Counted from the stretch's first letter, positions 15,605 to 24,160 are shown. The stretch: DNA of 38,458 nt from Marinovum sp. (GCA_022447495.1 JAKVBH010000035.1:1-38458); one strand, 5' to 3'. A program made the numbers and translations. Notes: generated from the letters alone by a model not told the origin.

Positions 15605-16444
15605 ATGCAATTCACCGGTACACAGAGCTATGTCGCCACAGATGATCTTAAAATGGCGGTGAATGCAGCCGTCACGCTCGAACGCCCTCTTTTGGTCAAA
15701 GGAGAGCCTGGCACAGGCAAAACGGAACTTGCACGTCAGGTATCTGAAAGCCTTGGGTTAGATATGATTGAGTGGAACATCAAATCCACGACCCGTGCTC
15801 AACAAGGGCTGTATGAATATGATGCTGTCAGCCGTCTGCGCGACAGCCAACTGGGTGATTCCCGCGTCGAGGACGTTAAGAACTACATCAAAAAAGGCAA
15901 ACTCTGGCAGGCGTTTGAGGCAGACAAAAAAGTCGTTCTGCTCATTGATGAGATCGACAAGGCGGACATCGAATTTCCAAATGACCTGCTCCAAGAGCTA
16001 GATCGCATGGAATTCCACGTCTATGAAACCGGCGAGACGATCAAAGCGGTCAACCGCCCTATAGTGATCATCACCTCCAACAATGAAAAAGAGCTTCCCG
16101 ACGCGTTTCTGCGCCGCTGCTTTTTCCACTACATCCGCTTTCCCGATGCCGACACCATGCGCCAGATCGTCGAAGTGCACCATCCCGGCATCAAAGGCGA
16201 GTTGCTTTCCGTCGCGCTCACGCAGTTTTACGAGATGCGCGAACAACCCGGTTTGAAAAAAAAGCCGTCGACGTCCGAAGTGCTCGATTGGTTGAAACTT
16301 CTTTTGGCAGAAGACCTCCAACCAGAAGACCTCAAACGCGACGGAAGCAACGCGCTCCCCAAACTGCACGGCGCGCTCCTCAAAAATGAACAAGACGTGC
16401 ACCTGTTTGAGCGCCTGGCTTTTATGGCGCGAGGCCAGCGTTAA
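15605..16444 (+). CDS. MoxR-family AAA+ ATPase
   Basis: 279 residues with Walker A GEPGTGKT (33-40), Walker B VVLLIDEIDK (110-119), sensor 1 in ITSNNEKELPDAF and an arginine finger in FLRRCFF. It belongs to the MoxR/CoxD group of AAA+ proteins, which work with a VWA-domain partner to insert metal centres or remodel complexes. The partner is the CoxE-type gene at 18858-20045, about 2.4 kb downstream on the same strand. It starts 4 bp after a GAGGAG ribosome-binding site and is followed by a 344-bp gap, so it may be transcribed apart from the partner. The client protein is unknown. Confidence 0.9.
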   Translation: MQFTGTQSYVATDDLKMAVNAAVTLERPLLVKGEPGTGKTELARQVSESLGLDMIEWNIKSTTRAQQGLYEYDAVSRLRDSQLGDSRVEDVKNYIKKGKLWQAFEADKKVVLLIDEIDKADIEFPNDLLQELDRMEFHVYETGETIKAVNRPIVIITSNNEKELPDAFLRRCFFHYIRFPDADTMRQIVEVHHPGIKGELLSVALTQFYEMREQPGLKKKPSTSEVLDWLKLLLAEDLQPEDLKRDGSNALPKLHGALLKNEQDVHLFERLAFMARGQR

Positions 16445-16614
16445 TCCGCGCTCTGGCGCCGAATATCCAAGTCCTTTTGTGGCGAAATGCGGTTCATGCG
16501 CGCCCTCGATTTCCATAGTCGAGGCGATTGAGCTCTTTTCGCGCTATACGAAGTGGTGCTGAAATGGATATCGCTCAAGCTGCACTGCCCTACATTTAGC
16601 GGTTCACTGAAAAG

Positions 16615-16623
16615 TTATCCACA
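16615..16623 (+). promoter_or_regulatory. Single perfect DnaA box
   Basis: TTATCCACA is the strongest E. coli-type DnaA box. It stands alone, so it might be a DnaA regulatory or titration site; it is not evidence for an origin. Chance occurrence is possible. Confidence 0.4.
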
Positions 16624-16631
16624 AGCTAACC

Positions 16632-16643
16632 CCAGTATACTGG
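16632..16643. promoter_or_regulatory. 12-bp palindrome
   Basis: CCAGTATACTGG is a perfect inverted repeat 8 bp from the DnaA box. It contains TATACT, a good -10 hexamer, so it may be an operator over a promoter for the GNAT-DUF2927-VWA genes. Confidence 0.35.
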
Positions 16644-16702
16644 CGCATTTGCAACGGTTTTGGCCCAGATGGCCGACCGTTTGTCAATCCTTTCCAAGTG
16701 GC

Positions 16703-16727
16703 CCCGAAATTGCCCCATAGTGTCCCA
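16703..16727 (-). promoter_or_regulatory. MraZ-box-like TGGGN repeats
   Basis: On the minus strand TGGGA, TGGGG and TCGGG occur with exactly 5 nt between them. MraZ of E. coli binds TGGGN repeats with 5-nt spacers. No mraZ or division gene is adjacent, so this is a lookalike, a target elsewhere in the regulon, or a remnant. Confidence 0.3.
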
Positions 16728-16788
16728 AAAGGCGACAAAGCCTTAATGGATGGTTAGCCCATCTGAGAGAGCAGGCAGAGATAAAAAC

Positions 16789-17253
16789 ATGAACCAGAAC
16801 GTGGGCGATACCCTCGTCAGCACTCGACTTTTGCACGCCGAAGATCGTGCCCAATGGGCCGATCTATGGACCGCATATCTGACGTTCTATGAGACCTCTC
16901 TTCCGCCAAGCATCTATAATAGCACCTTCGATCGGCTGATCGATCCCGCACAGACGACCATGTATGGTCATCTCGCTTGGATGGATGGTCAGGCTGTTGG
17001 GTTGGTGCATTACCTCTACCACGACCATTGCTGGAAGACGGGGCAGGTCTGCTATCTGCAAGACCTCTATACCACGTCCGAGGCGCGCGGTCGCGGTGTG
17101 GGACAGGCTCTTATTCAAAGCGTCTACGGCGCTGCGGACGCCCAGGATGCGCAAGCCACCTATTGGCTCACTCAGTCATTCAACACCACTGCCCGTCGTC
17201 TTTACGACGAAGTGGCCGAATGCACGCCCTTTATCAAATACCAAAGAGGCTGA
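16789..17253 (+). CDS. GNAT-family N-acetyltransferase
   Basis: 154 residues from ATG 16789 (MNQNVGDTLVST). The acetyl-CoA loop reads EARGRGVGQALI (Q/RxxGxG/A form), preceded by the YLQDLYT strand and followed by a helix and TARRLYDE, the usual end of the GNAT fold. It transfers an acetyl group to a small molecule or peptide amine; the substrate cannot be read. The next gene starts 6 bp after the stop, so it is cotranscribed with the DUF2927 lipoprotein. It lies between the MoxR ATPase and its VWA partner. Confidence 0.88.
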   Translation: MNQNVGDTLVSTRLLHAEDRAQWADLWTAYLTFYETSLPPSIYNSTFDRLIDPAQTTMYGHLAWMDGQAVGLVHYLYHDHCWKTGQVCYLQDLYTTSEARGRGVGQALIQSVYGAADAQDAQATYWLTQSFNTTARRLYDEVAECTPFIKYQRG

Positions 17254-17259
17254 GTGACC

Positions 17260-18627
17260 ATGCGCCGTATCTTGCTTCCCTTTTACCTGATGTTGAGCGC
17301 GTGTATGCCGATCACCCCCGGCGACATTCCCTCTCGTGCGGCCACGTTTGAGACGACGCTTCCGCCAATGAAGACGTTCACAACGCCACGCCCAATGGTA
17401 GCTCGCAAGGCCAACGCCGATATAATGCGTGATTTCCTCGACCTGTCGTTCCGTTTGGAATCAGGGCGGACATTGCCGCGGTTCTCGCGCTTCGAAGAAC
17501 CAATCAGCGTCAAAGTCACCGGCAAGCCACCATCGACATTGGGCCGTGATCTGAACCGCTTGCTGCACCGTATGCGCACTGAGGCGGGCCTCGACATCAC
17601 ACTTCGCCAAGATATTTCTACCGCCAATGTCACGATCGAAGCTGTGACCCGTGCCGAAATCCGTCAATTGCTGCCGCAGGCGGCGTGCTTTGTGGTTCCG
17701 AATGTCAGCTCATTGGACGAATACCGCTCGCTGCGGCGCTCGCCCAAGCTCAATTGGGCCAATATCGCCAAACGTTCACGTGTCTCGATCTTTGTGCCCA
17801 ATGACAGCTCTCCCCAAGAGGTGCGTGATTGTTTGCACGAAGAGCTGGCGCAATCCGTGGGTCCGCTCAATGATCTCTACCGATTGTCAAATTCGGTGTT
17901 CAACGACGACAACGTGCACACGGTTCTCACCGGCTATGATATGCTGATCTTGCGCGCGACCTATGACCCTAGCTTGCACGCGGGCATGTCGATGCGTCAA
18001 GTGGCTGATCGCCTGCCCGGTATCCTGTCGCGGATCAATCCAACGGGTGATTTCCGTGCACGTCAACGCAACACCCGGACACCGCGCCCGTGGATCGAAT
18101 CGCTGCAAACAGCGCTTGGGCCAGGAGCCCGTCCCGCACAACGCCGCCGGGCCGCTGATGAAGCCTTGAAGATATCCAAAGCTATGGGCTGGCAAGACCA
18201 TCGTCACGGCTTTGCGCACTACGCCATGGGCCGCATTTTGCAAGCGACGAACCCACGCGCCGGACGCGCCGAATTTGAAACAGCCCAGGCCTATTTCAAA
18301 TCGCGCCCCGGGCTGGAACTGCACCAAGCCTATGCCGCGTCCCAGTTGGCTGCCTACGCCCTGACGGAGAATGACCCAGAGACTGTGCTGCGCCTTGTGA
18401 CGCCCGCTCAATCCGTGGCTGCGCGCTACGAAAACGCCGCACTTCTGGCCACGCTCATGCTCTTGCGCGCCGAAGCACTTGACCTAGCTGGTCGCGTGTC
18501 AGAGGCCAACCGCGTGCGCATGGACTCCTTGGGCTGGGCGCGCTACGGATTCGGCGCGGATTGGGCCGTTCGCGCAAAGATGCGGGACATCGCACGGCTC
18601 TCCCCGCTCAAAGGCTCCCGCGGCTGA
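17260..18627 (+). CDS. DUF2927 domain lipoprotein
   Basis: 455 residues from ATG 17260. The N-terminus has a lipoprotein signal (LMLSAC, lipidated Cys near residue 14). Residues ~45-270 fit DUF2927: the FLDLSFRLESGR opening, a Cys pair region (AACFVVPN, RDCLHEELAQ) and the segment HEELAQSVGPLNDLYRL followed by DSVFNDD-like NSVFNDDNVHT. The HEE motif with downstream Asp recalls a metallopeptidase but lacks HExxH. The C-terminal ~170 residues look like TPR-type helical repeats (FAHYAMGRILQATN, LELHQAYAASQLAAYAL). It is probably periplasmic. Its function is unknown; it lies with the GNAT and VWA genes in one apparent operon. Confidence 0.8.
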   Translation: MRRILLPFYLMLSACMPITPGDIPSRAATFETTLPPMKTFTTPRPMVARKANADIMRDFLDLSFRLESGRTLPRFSRFEEPISVKVTGKPPSTLGRDLNRLLHRMRTEAGLDITLRQDISTANVTIEAVTRAEIRQLLPQAACFVVPNVSSLDEYRSLRRSPKLNWANIAKRSRVSIFVPNDSSPQEVRDCLHEELAQSVGPLNDLYRLSNSVFNDDNVHTVLTGYDMLILRATYDPSLHAGMSMRQVADRLPGILSRINPTGDFRARQRNTRTPRPWIESLQTALGPGARPAQRRRAADEALKISKAMGWQDHRHGFAHYAMGRILQATNPRAGRAEFETAQAYFKSRPGLELHQAYAASQLAAYALTENDPETVLRLVTPAQSVAARYENAALLATLMLLRAEALDLAGRVSEANRVRMDSLGWARYGFGADWAVRAKMRDIARLSPLKGSRG

Positions 18628-18675
18628 TCTTAAGGCCGTGGTACACACGGCGATTGAGAGAAGGCAAAGTAGAGC

Positions 18676-18843
18676 ATGCTTGTGATTGGAGGCGCCCTTG
18701 TCGGCGCAGGGCTTGGGGTCTACCGCGCCCGAAATTTGGGCGGATCGATGGCCGATCAAGTGCAATATGCTGCTGGATATGGCCTTGCCTTTACCATGCT
18801 CGGCATCGTGGCGACTTTCGCCATCCACCGCATCATTGCCTGA
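18676..18843 (+). CDS. 55-residue two-helix membrane protein
   Basis: ATG 18676 opens MLVIGGALVGAGLGVYRARN, a Gly-rich first membrane helix ending in a basic turn, and a second helix lies around residues 34-52 (GLAFTMLGIVATFAIHR). The stop is 14 bp before the VWA gene and the frame fills the gap between DUF2927 and VWA exactly, which supports it as a real gene. No named family is recognised. It may anchor or assist the MoxR/VWA system at the membrane. Confidence 0.65.
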   Translation: MLVIGGALVGAGLGVYRARNLGGSMADQVQYAAGYGLAFTMLGIVATFAIHRIIA

Positions 18844-18857
18844 GGCCAGCACCGCCC

Positions 18858-20045
18858 ATGTTCGTGCCCTTCTTTGAAACCTTGCGCAAAGCTGGCGTTC
18901 CCGTCAGCCTCCGTGAATATCTTGGGTTTCTTGAAGGCATGCGGGCTGGCCTTGCGACCTATGACGTGGAGGCGTTCTACTATTTGGCGCGCACCGTCAT
19001 GGTCAAAGACGAGCGTCACATAGACCGATTTGACCAAGCTTTTGCCCATTGCTTCAAGGACCTCGAAGAGATCAGCGCCGAAGACGTCATGGGCGCGCTT
19101 GATCTGCCCGAGGATTGGCTACGCAAACAGGCTGAAAAGCATCTCTCGCCAGAAGAAATGGCCGCGATCGAATCTTTAGGTGGCTTCGACAAGCTATTGG
19201 AAACACTTAAGAAACGACTTGAAGAGCAAAAAGGTCGACACCAAGGCGGCAACAAGTGGATTGGCACCGCGGGCACGTCGCCTTTTGGGGCTTATGGCTA
19301 CAATCCAGAAGGGATCCGCATTGGTCAAAACGAAAGCCGCCACCGCCGCGCGGTAAAAGTTTGGGATAAACGCGAGTTTCGCAATCTCGATGACAAGATC
19401 GAACTGGGAACGCGAAATATCAAAGTCGCCCTAAAACGACTGCGCAATTGGGCCCGCGATGGGGCCGCCGATGAACTGGACCTCGACGGCACGATCCGCA
19501 AAACGGCGGAAAACGGCTATCTCGACGTCCAATTGCGCCCCGAAAAGCGCAACGCGGCCAAGGTGCTACTTTTCCTCGATGTCGGCGGCTCCATGGATGA
19601 CCATGTCAAAGTCGTCGAAGAGCTCTTCTCCGCCGCCCGTGCCGAGTTCAAACATCTGGAATACTACTACTTCCACAATTGCCTCTATGAAGGCGTTTGG
19701 CGCGACAACCTTCGACGCTGGTCGGAAGTAACCCCCACCTGGGACATTTTGCGGACCTATGGGCCAGATTACAAATGCATCTTTGTGGGCGACGCCGCCA
19801 TGTCGCCCTATGAAATCGCCTTTGCCGGTGGTGCCAATGAGCATTACAATGACGAAGCGGGTGCCGTTTGGCTCCACCGTGCCCGCACGCAATGGCCCAA
19901 GAACCTCTGGATCAACCCTGAGCCTGAACGCCGCTGGCAATATACGCAATCAACGGAAATGATCCGTGAAATATTCGAAGACCGAATGGTGCCCATGACC
20001 TTGGAAGGCCTGGAGCGCGGCATGAAAGAGCTGGCAAAAGGCTGA
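18858..20045 (+). CDS. CoxE-type VWA domain protein, MoxR partner
   Basis: 395 residues from ATG 18858. The N-terminal ~120 residues are helical (FFETLRKAGVPVSLREYLGF). A conserved linker has GTSPFGAYGYNPEG, then RRAVKVWDKREFRNLD. The VWA domain begins near 235, with the MIDAS site as DVGGSMDDH (241-249): the canonical DxSxS is D-x-G-x-S, as in CoxE-type members. It would present clients to the MoxR ATPase at 15605-16444 for maturation or remodelling. It follows the small membrane gene by 14 bp. No carbon-monoxide dehydrogenase or other client is adjacent. Confidence 0.88.
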   Translation: MFVPFFETLRKAGVPVSLREYLGFLEGMRAGLATYDVEAFYYLARTVMVKDERHIDRFDQAFAHCFKDLEEISAEDVMGALDLPEDWLRKQAEKHLSPEEMAAIESLGGFDKLLETLKKRLEEQKGRHQGGNKWIGTAGTSPFGAYGYNPEGIRIGQNESRHRRAVKVWDKREFRNLDDKIELGTRNIKVALKRLRNWARDGAADELDLDGTIRKTAENGYLDVQLRPEKRNAAKVLLFLDVGGSMDDHVKVVEELFSAARAEFKHLEYYYFHNCLYEGVWRDNLRRWSEVTPTWDILRTYGPDYKCIFVGDAAMSPYEIAFAGGANEHYNDEAGAVWLHRARTQWPKNLWINPEPERRWQYTQSTEMIREIFEDRMVPMTLEGLERGMKELAKG

Positions 20046-20257
20046 TTTCGCGGGAATTCGCCCCAAGATTGCGCCAGAACGTCGCAATCCACGCATTTGC
20101 GGCGCGCTGACGCATCCAGTTGGTGCGGCGCGGCGTACCCCCCATATCTGAATAAATCGCAAAGCGCGGTCGGGTGAGGCGTCCTCACACTGTCCCAGCC
20201 AATCGCGACCCGATACGCGTCCGGGTACCGACGCTCTCACAAGCGAGGACTACGACA

Positions 20258-20692
20258 ATGGCATTTATCGATACAGCCTATGATGCAGCCGAGTCGGTTG
20301 CAAAGCGCATTCCAACCGTGCGCAGCGCGGATTGGTTCATCCGCATTCCACTGGCAGCGATTATCATCGAACAGGGTTTGATAAAAATTCCTGACATGGC
20401 GCAACAAGCGGCTGACTACGGCCTGCCGTTGCTGATTTTCGCGCTGGCGATGTTAGCGGAAATTCTGGGAGGCGTGGCGATCATCGTGGGCGGTTTCATC
20501 CGCAACAATTGGATCACGGACGTGCTCACCCGCCTGGCGGGTCTGGCGATTGCCATCGTGGTCACTGGCGTGATTGTCATGATCTACTTTGGTCCATTCT
20601 ATGGCTGGCAGCTTCAGGGCATGTTGCTGGCGGGCGGGCTCTACTTTCTGTTTCGTGGCAATGGTGACGTGAAGGACCGATCACTGATCTAA
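20258..20692 (+). CDS. DoxX-family membrane protein
   Basis: 144 residues from ATG 20258. There are four membrane helices (about 28-45, 57-80, 92-115, 120-137); the first pair carries IRIPLAAIIIEQGLIKIP and the AMLAEILGGVAIIVGG motif, as in DoxX-like proteins. These are small quinone- or redox-linked membrane proteins of varied roles. It is preceded by 212 bp with no gene and followed by a terminator 25 bp after its stop, so it is a single-gene transcript. Confidence 0.8.
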   Translation: MAFIDTAYDAAESVAKRIPTVRSADWFIRIPLAAIIIEQGLIKIPDMAQQAADYGLPLLIFALAMLAEILGGVAIIVGGFIRNNWITDVLTRLAGLAIAIVVTGVIVMIYFGPFYGWQLQGMLLAGGLYFLFRGNGDVKDRSLI

Positions 20693-20717
20693 ACCACCGG
20701 CCTGATCCCAATAAAAG

Positions 20718-20742
20718 CGCCCTGGTGAATTTCGCCAGGGCG
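20718..20742 (+). terminator. Rho-independent terminator after the DoxX gene
   Basis: A 10-bp stem CGCCCTGGTG / CGCCAGGGCG with one G-T pair, a 5-nt loop, then TTTGTCATTTT. It separates doxX from the catabolic locus. Confidence 0.8.
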
Positions 20743-20813
20743 TTTGTCATTTTGGCGCTTTTCTCCAAGGCGAGACTGTGCAGACTGCTCCCAACAATCG
20801 GGAGAGCAGCCAC

Positions 20814-21857
20814 GTGCATCAGCTACACAATCCCTGGCGGGGCAAAGGACTTTTGCCTCAGGCCCAACACCCTTTGAACGCCGCCGACGGTGTCGCGGCT
20901 TTGCTGGCGCACTGTCCTGCCCATGGGCAAACCCCGTTGAGTGAAAGCCCAGAGCTTGCACGCATCGCAGGTATCGAACGTCTTTGGATCAAAGACGAGC
21001 GCGACCGGATGGGGCTGGGCAGCTTCAAAGCCTTGGGTGCGGCCCATGTGATCGCCCGTGACGCCGCGGCGTTGGCGCCCGAGGAATGGGCCTCCGCTCT
21101 GGCCGGCAGAACCTATGTAACCGCAAGTGCTGGCAACCACGGACTTTCTGTGGCCGCAGGCGCGCGCGTTTTTGGTGCTAAGGCCATCATTTACTTGGCT
21201 CAAACAGTGCCCTCTGATTTCGGCAAGCGCCTTGAAGCCATGGGAGCCGAAGTTGTCTTTGAGGGCTCTGAATACGAGGCCAGCATGGAGGCCGCTGCGC
21301 GCCGTGCAGCGAACGAAGGGCTGGCTCTGCTCTCCGACAGTTCCTGGGAAGGATATCTGGAACCGCCCCTGCGTGTGATGGAAGGCTATTTGCAACTGGC
21401 CGCCGAAAGCGTGGCACAGATGGCGCCAGACGTCCCGACCCATATAATTTTGCAAGCCGGTGTGGGCGGTCTTGCAGCCGCGGTGGCGGCCCATGCACGG
21501 TTGGCCTGGGGCGATGTGCCTGAGATCATCGTGGTGGAACCCGCCGCTGCTCCAGCTCTTATCGAGAGCATTCGCGCAGGCGCTTTGATAGACACCGAAG
21601 GACCCGTCTCGACCATGGGGCGGCTGGATTGCAAGACGCCCTCGCTCATTGCGTTGGCGGGTTTGTCCCGTGACGCGGATCGGTTTGTGACCCTCTCGGA
21701 TAACGCTTGTGCCGAGGGCATTGCCACGCTTGCCCGACATGGCTTTGAAACCTCTCCCTCAGGCGGCGCCGCGCTTGCCGCGCTTTTCCAGGAGTTGAAC
21801 CTTGGGGCCGATGCCCGGGTGTTTGGCATTCTCAGCGAAGGCCCCGTGGATGACTGA
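20814..21857 (+). CDS. Diaminopropionate ammonia-lyase-like PLP enzyme
   Basis: 347 residues from GTG 20814, chosen for the GGGAGAG 7 bp before it; GTG 20778 is an alternative giving 12 more residues. It is a fold-type II PLP enzyme: WIKDERDRMGLGSFKALGAA contains the Schiff-base lysine (Lys72), followed by TASAGNHGLSVAAGA and the LQAGVGGLAAAVAA phosphate loop. The DERxRMGLGSFK pattern is that of DpaL/YgeX rather than threonine dehydratase. DpaL makes pyruvate and two ammonia from 2,3-diaminopropionate. It overlaps the M24 gene by 8 bp, so the two are coupled. In ectoine loci a related PLP enzyme (EutB) has the same kind of neighbours. Confidence 0.82.
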   Translation: MHQLHNPWRGKGLLPQAQHPLNAADGVAALLAHCPAHGQTPLSESPELARIAGIERLWIKDERDRMGLGSFKALGAAHVIARDAAALAPEEWASALAGRTYVTASAGNHGLSVAAGARVFGAKAIIYLAQTVPSDFGKRLEAMGAEVVFEGSEYEASMEAAARRAANEGLALLSDSSWEGYLEPPLRVMEGYLQLAAESVAQMAPDVPTHIILQAGVGGLAAAVAAHARLAWGDVPEIIVVEPAAAPALIESIRAGALIDTEGPVSTMGRLDCKTPSLIALAGLSRDADRFVTLSDNACAEGIATLARHGFETSPSGGAALAALFQELNLGADARVFGILSEGPVDD

Positions 21858-23016
21858 AGGATCCTTGATCTTTCCAATCGAAGAGTTCCAAAACCGTACG
21901 GTGCGGCTCCAAGAACGGATGTCGGACGAAGGCTTAGACGCGCTTCTTCTGACCACACCCGCAGATGTATTTTATGCCACTGGGTTTCTCACACGGTTCT
22001 GGGAAAGCCCCGCGCGACCATGGTTTGTCGTCGTGCCACGACGAGGCGCGCCGGTGGCTGTCATACCACGCATCGGCGCAGATCTCATGGGCCGCACATG
22101 GATCACGGATATTCGGACTTGGGACGCACCAAATCCTCATGACGATGGCGTCGGTTTGCTTGGTGATACGCTAAAAGAGCTGACCCCAAACGCCGCGCGT
22201 ATCGGTATGCCCAGCGGTTTGGAAACCCACGTGCGCATGCCTTTGGCCGATCTGGAGCGCCTGCGCGCCACACTACGGGACCGACTGATCGTCGATGGAA
22301 CCGATGCCCTGCACCGCGTGCGGGAAATCAAATCAGACGCCGAGGTTGCCAAGATCAAAACAAGCTGTGTCATTGCTGATCGCGCCTTTGCACGTGTCAG
22401 TGAGTATGCCCGAGCGGGGGCGCCGCTTGACCACATTTTTCGCCAGTTCCAAATGGCTTTGCTGGACGAGGGCGCCGATTGGGTGAGTTACGTTGCAGGT
22501 GCGGCCGCCCAAGGTGGCTATGGGGATGTGATCTCACCGGCGACGACTGCGCCTTTGGCCCCCGGAGACGTCCTTATGCTCGACACAGGCGCAGTGAAGG
22601 ATGGATATTTCTGTGATTTCAACCGCAATTTTTCTGTAGGCGACATTGATGACGCGGTGGCGCGCACCCATGATGCGTTGTGGGAGGCCACTGGAGTGGC
22701 GTTGCTCGATTTGAAACCTGGTGCGCGCGCGTGCGATGTTCATAAAATGATGTGCGACGCCCTCGCCGCACGCGGATTGACGCCAGGTGGTGGACGTTTG
22801 GGCCACGGACTTGGGGTCACGTTGACGGAATGGCCCTCCTTTACGCCGCTCGACACAACCGAACTGCGGGCAGGCATGGTTTTGACGTTGGAGCCAAGCG
22901 CTGAGGTCTCGCCAGGGAAAATCTTGGTGCATGAGGAGAACATCGTCCTGCGCGAGGACGGTCCCGAGCTTTTGTCGGCGCGGGCACCGTGCGAGATGCC
23001 GGTACTGGCGTCATGA
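21850..23016 (+). CDS. M24-family metallopeptidase-like hydrolase
   Basis: 388 residues from ATG 21850. The N-terminal creatinase-like domain (~1-160) precedes a pita-bread domain with all five metal ligands visible: Asp245 (VLMLDTGAV), Asp256 (CDFNRNF), His319 (GHGLG), Glu348 (LEPS) and Glu363 (HEEN). It should bind two Mn, Co or Fe ions and hydrolyse an amide or peptide bond. Aminopeptidase P, creatinase and ectoine hydrolase (EutD/DoeA) share this plan; DddP-type DMSP lyases are longer. It overlaps the genes before (8 bp) and after (4 bp), so the enzyme trio is one translational unit. Being between a DpaL-like and a racemase-type enzyme favours a small-molecule amide substrate. Confidence 0.87.
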   Translation: MTEGSLIFPIEEFQNRTVRLQERMSDEGLDALLLTTPADVFYATGFLTRFWESPARPWFVVVPRRGAPVAVIPRIGADLMGRTWITDIRTWDAPNPHDDGVGLLGDTLKELTPNAARIGMPSGLETHVRMPLADLERLRATLRDRLIVDGTDALHRVREIKSDAEVAKIKTSCVIADRAFARVSEYARAGAPLDHIFRQFQMALLDEGADWVSYVAGAAAQGGYGDVISPATTAPLAPGDVLMLDTGAVKDGYFCDFNRNFSVGDIDDAVARTHDALWEATGVALLDLKPGARACDVHKMMCDALAARGLTPGGGRLGHGLGVTLTEWPSFTPLDTTELRAGMVLTLEPSAEVSPGKILVHEENIVLREDGPELLSARAPCEMPVLAS

Positions 23017-23711
23017 GCCTGTCGTACGATCTCATCGAGCCGGACATGCCTGGCTTGGGCCTCATTGTCTTGCGCGTGGATGAGACCATTGAAGACGAGT
23101 TCCGACGCCACTTCTCTCCCGATCAAGTGCGGCTTCATATCTCGCGCGTGCAGTCGGGCGATGACCTAACGCCCGAGACTATCACACAAATGGGTCCGCG
23201 CCTCCAAGACGCCGCCGCCCTGTTGCCCCGGGCCGCCCAGTTCGACGTGGTGGGCTATGCTTGCACCTCCGCCACGGCAAGCCTTGGTGCGGATTATGTC
23301 GCACAGGCGGTGCGGGGCGGCGTCCCCTGCAAAGAGGTTACGGACCCCCTCAGTTCCGCATTGGCCTATGCCAAAGCACATGATCTGAAACGCATGGCGA
23401 TTGTCTCACCCTATGAGCCCCATGTCGCAGCCCCGCTTCTGAGCGCGTTTGAACGCGGCGGTGTGGAAGTCGTTGACAGCCTGTCCTTTGGGGAAAAGAG
23501 CGAGGCTTGCGTCGCACGGATTGCGTCGACATCCATTGCAGACGCCGCGCGACACCTCGTGAGCCGCTGTCACACCGACGGACTTTTCCTATCCTGCACA
23601 AATCTCAAGACGTTTTCTCTTCGGCCGTCCTTGGAGCAAGAGCTGGGCGTCCCCGTACTCAGTTCAAACCATGCATTGGCGTGGCACATGGCGCAATTGG
23701 CTGGGCTCTAG
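23013..23711 (+). CDS. Asp/Glu racemase-superfamily protein (maleate isomerase/EutA-like)
   Basis: 232 residues; ATG 23013 overlaps the M24 stop by 4 bp. The fold shows two cysteine motifs in the expected places, GYACTSATASLG (Cys84) and LFLSCTNLKT (Cys195), as in maleate cis-trans isomerase, arylmalonate decarboxylase and EutA. These enzymes use the cysteines for isomerisation, racemisation or decarboxylation of small carboxylates. With DpaL-like and M24 genes it forms an enzyme set reminiscent of ectoine utilisation (EutA, EutB, EutD). It ends tail-to-tail with the GNAT gene, the two TAG codons sharing CTAG. Confidence 0.85.
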   Translation: MSLSYDLIEPDMPGLGLIVLRVDETIEDEFRRHFSPDQVRLHISRVQSGDDLTPETITQMGPRLQDAAALLPRAAQFDVVGYACTSATASLGADYVAQAVRGGVPCKEVTDPLSSALAYAKAHDLKRMAIVSPYEPHVAAPLLSAFERGGVEVVDSLSFGEKSEACVARIASTSIADAARHLVSRCHTDGLFLSCTNLKTFSLRPSLEQELGVPVLSSNHALAWHMAQLAGL

Positions 23712-24160
23712 AGATCTTTTCGGAAGTAGACCCTGGTAAAGCCATCCTCAACGCAACGGTCCCGCTCCACATACCCGAGGCGTGGGTACAACGTGAGATT
23801 GGCGTGCATCTTCTCGTTTGTATAAAGTTCTACCGCCCCAAGTCCCATGGCGCGGGCCGCATCTTCGCACGAAGTGATAAGTGCGCCACCATATCCACGG
23901 CCCTTTACCTCTGGTTCGACGGCCACATTCTCGATATGCATCGCATCCTTTGTAGGATACCGGACTACATATCCCACGACGTCCGAGCCTCGCAGAGAAA
24001 CAACCACAATCCCGGCCTCAATTTGAGACCGGAAATCGGCCCCCATCGGCGCCGGCGCACGCCGCATCGCAGCAATGTAGTGCGAATAGGCCGCCCGCGT
24101 GATCGTCTCAATTGCGTTGAGATCACTTGGAATGGCGAAACGAAGGTCCATGCTTTTCAT
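23708..24160 (-). CDS. GNAT-family N-acetyltransferase
   Basis: About 150 residues from ATG 24160 (MKSMDLRFAIPSDL); starts at 24190 or 24151 are possible because no ribosome-binding site decides. Motif A is VKGRGYGGALI, after the HIENVAVEPE strand; the end reads LYTNEKMHANLTLYPRLGY, typical of GNATs with an Asn-Leu-Tyr helix. It acetylates an unknown amine. It faces the LysR gene head-to-head across 80 bp and ends against the racemase-type gene, so it could be controlled by the LysR protein and may modify an intermediate of the pathway. Confidence 0.85.
   Translation of the reverse strand: MKSMDLRFAIPSDLNAIETITRAAYSHYIAAMRRAPAPMGADFRSQIEAGIVVVSLRGSDVVGYVVRYPTKDAMHIENVAVEPEVKGRGYGGALITSCEDAARAMGLGAVELYTNEKMHANLTLYPRLGYVERDRCVEDGFTRVYFRKDL

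Larger units (their letters stand above)
16445..16788. other. 344-bp intergenic region with several possible protein-binding sites
   Basis: No gene is visible. It holds a perfect DnaA-box sequence, a 12-bp palindrome and a set of TGGGN-type repeats (each listed separately), which is dense for one gap. Confidence 0.5.

Noticed and set aside
16615-16643. Possible replication origin (DnaA box near a palindrome)
   Set aside because: There is only one DnaA box, no AT-rich unwinding region and no dnaA, repABC or parAB gene nearby.
20778-20813. GTG 20778 as start of the DpaL-like gene
   Set aside because: The frame is open, but the ribosome-binding site before GTG 20814 is better and the family-like sequence begins there. 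Not excluded.
21850-23016. DMSP lyase DddP as identity of the M24 protein
   Set aside because: DddP is longer and has a different N-terminal region; the gene neighbours point to amide or amino-acid-derivative chemistry.
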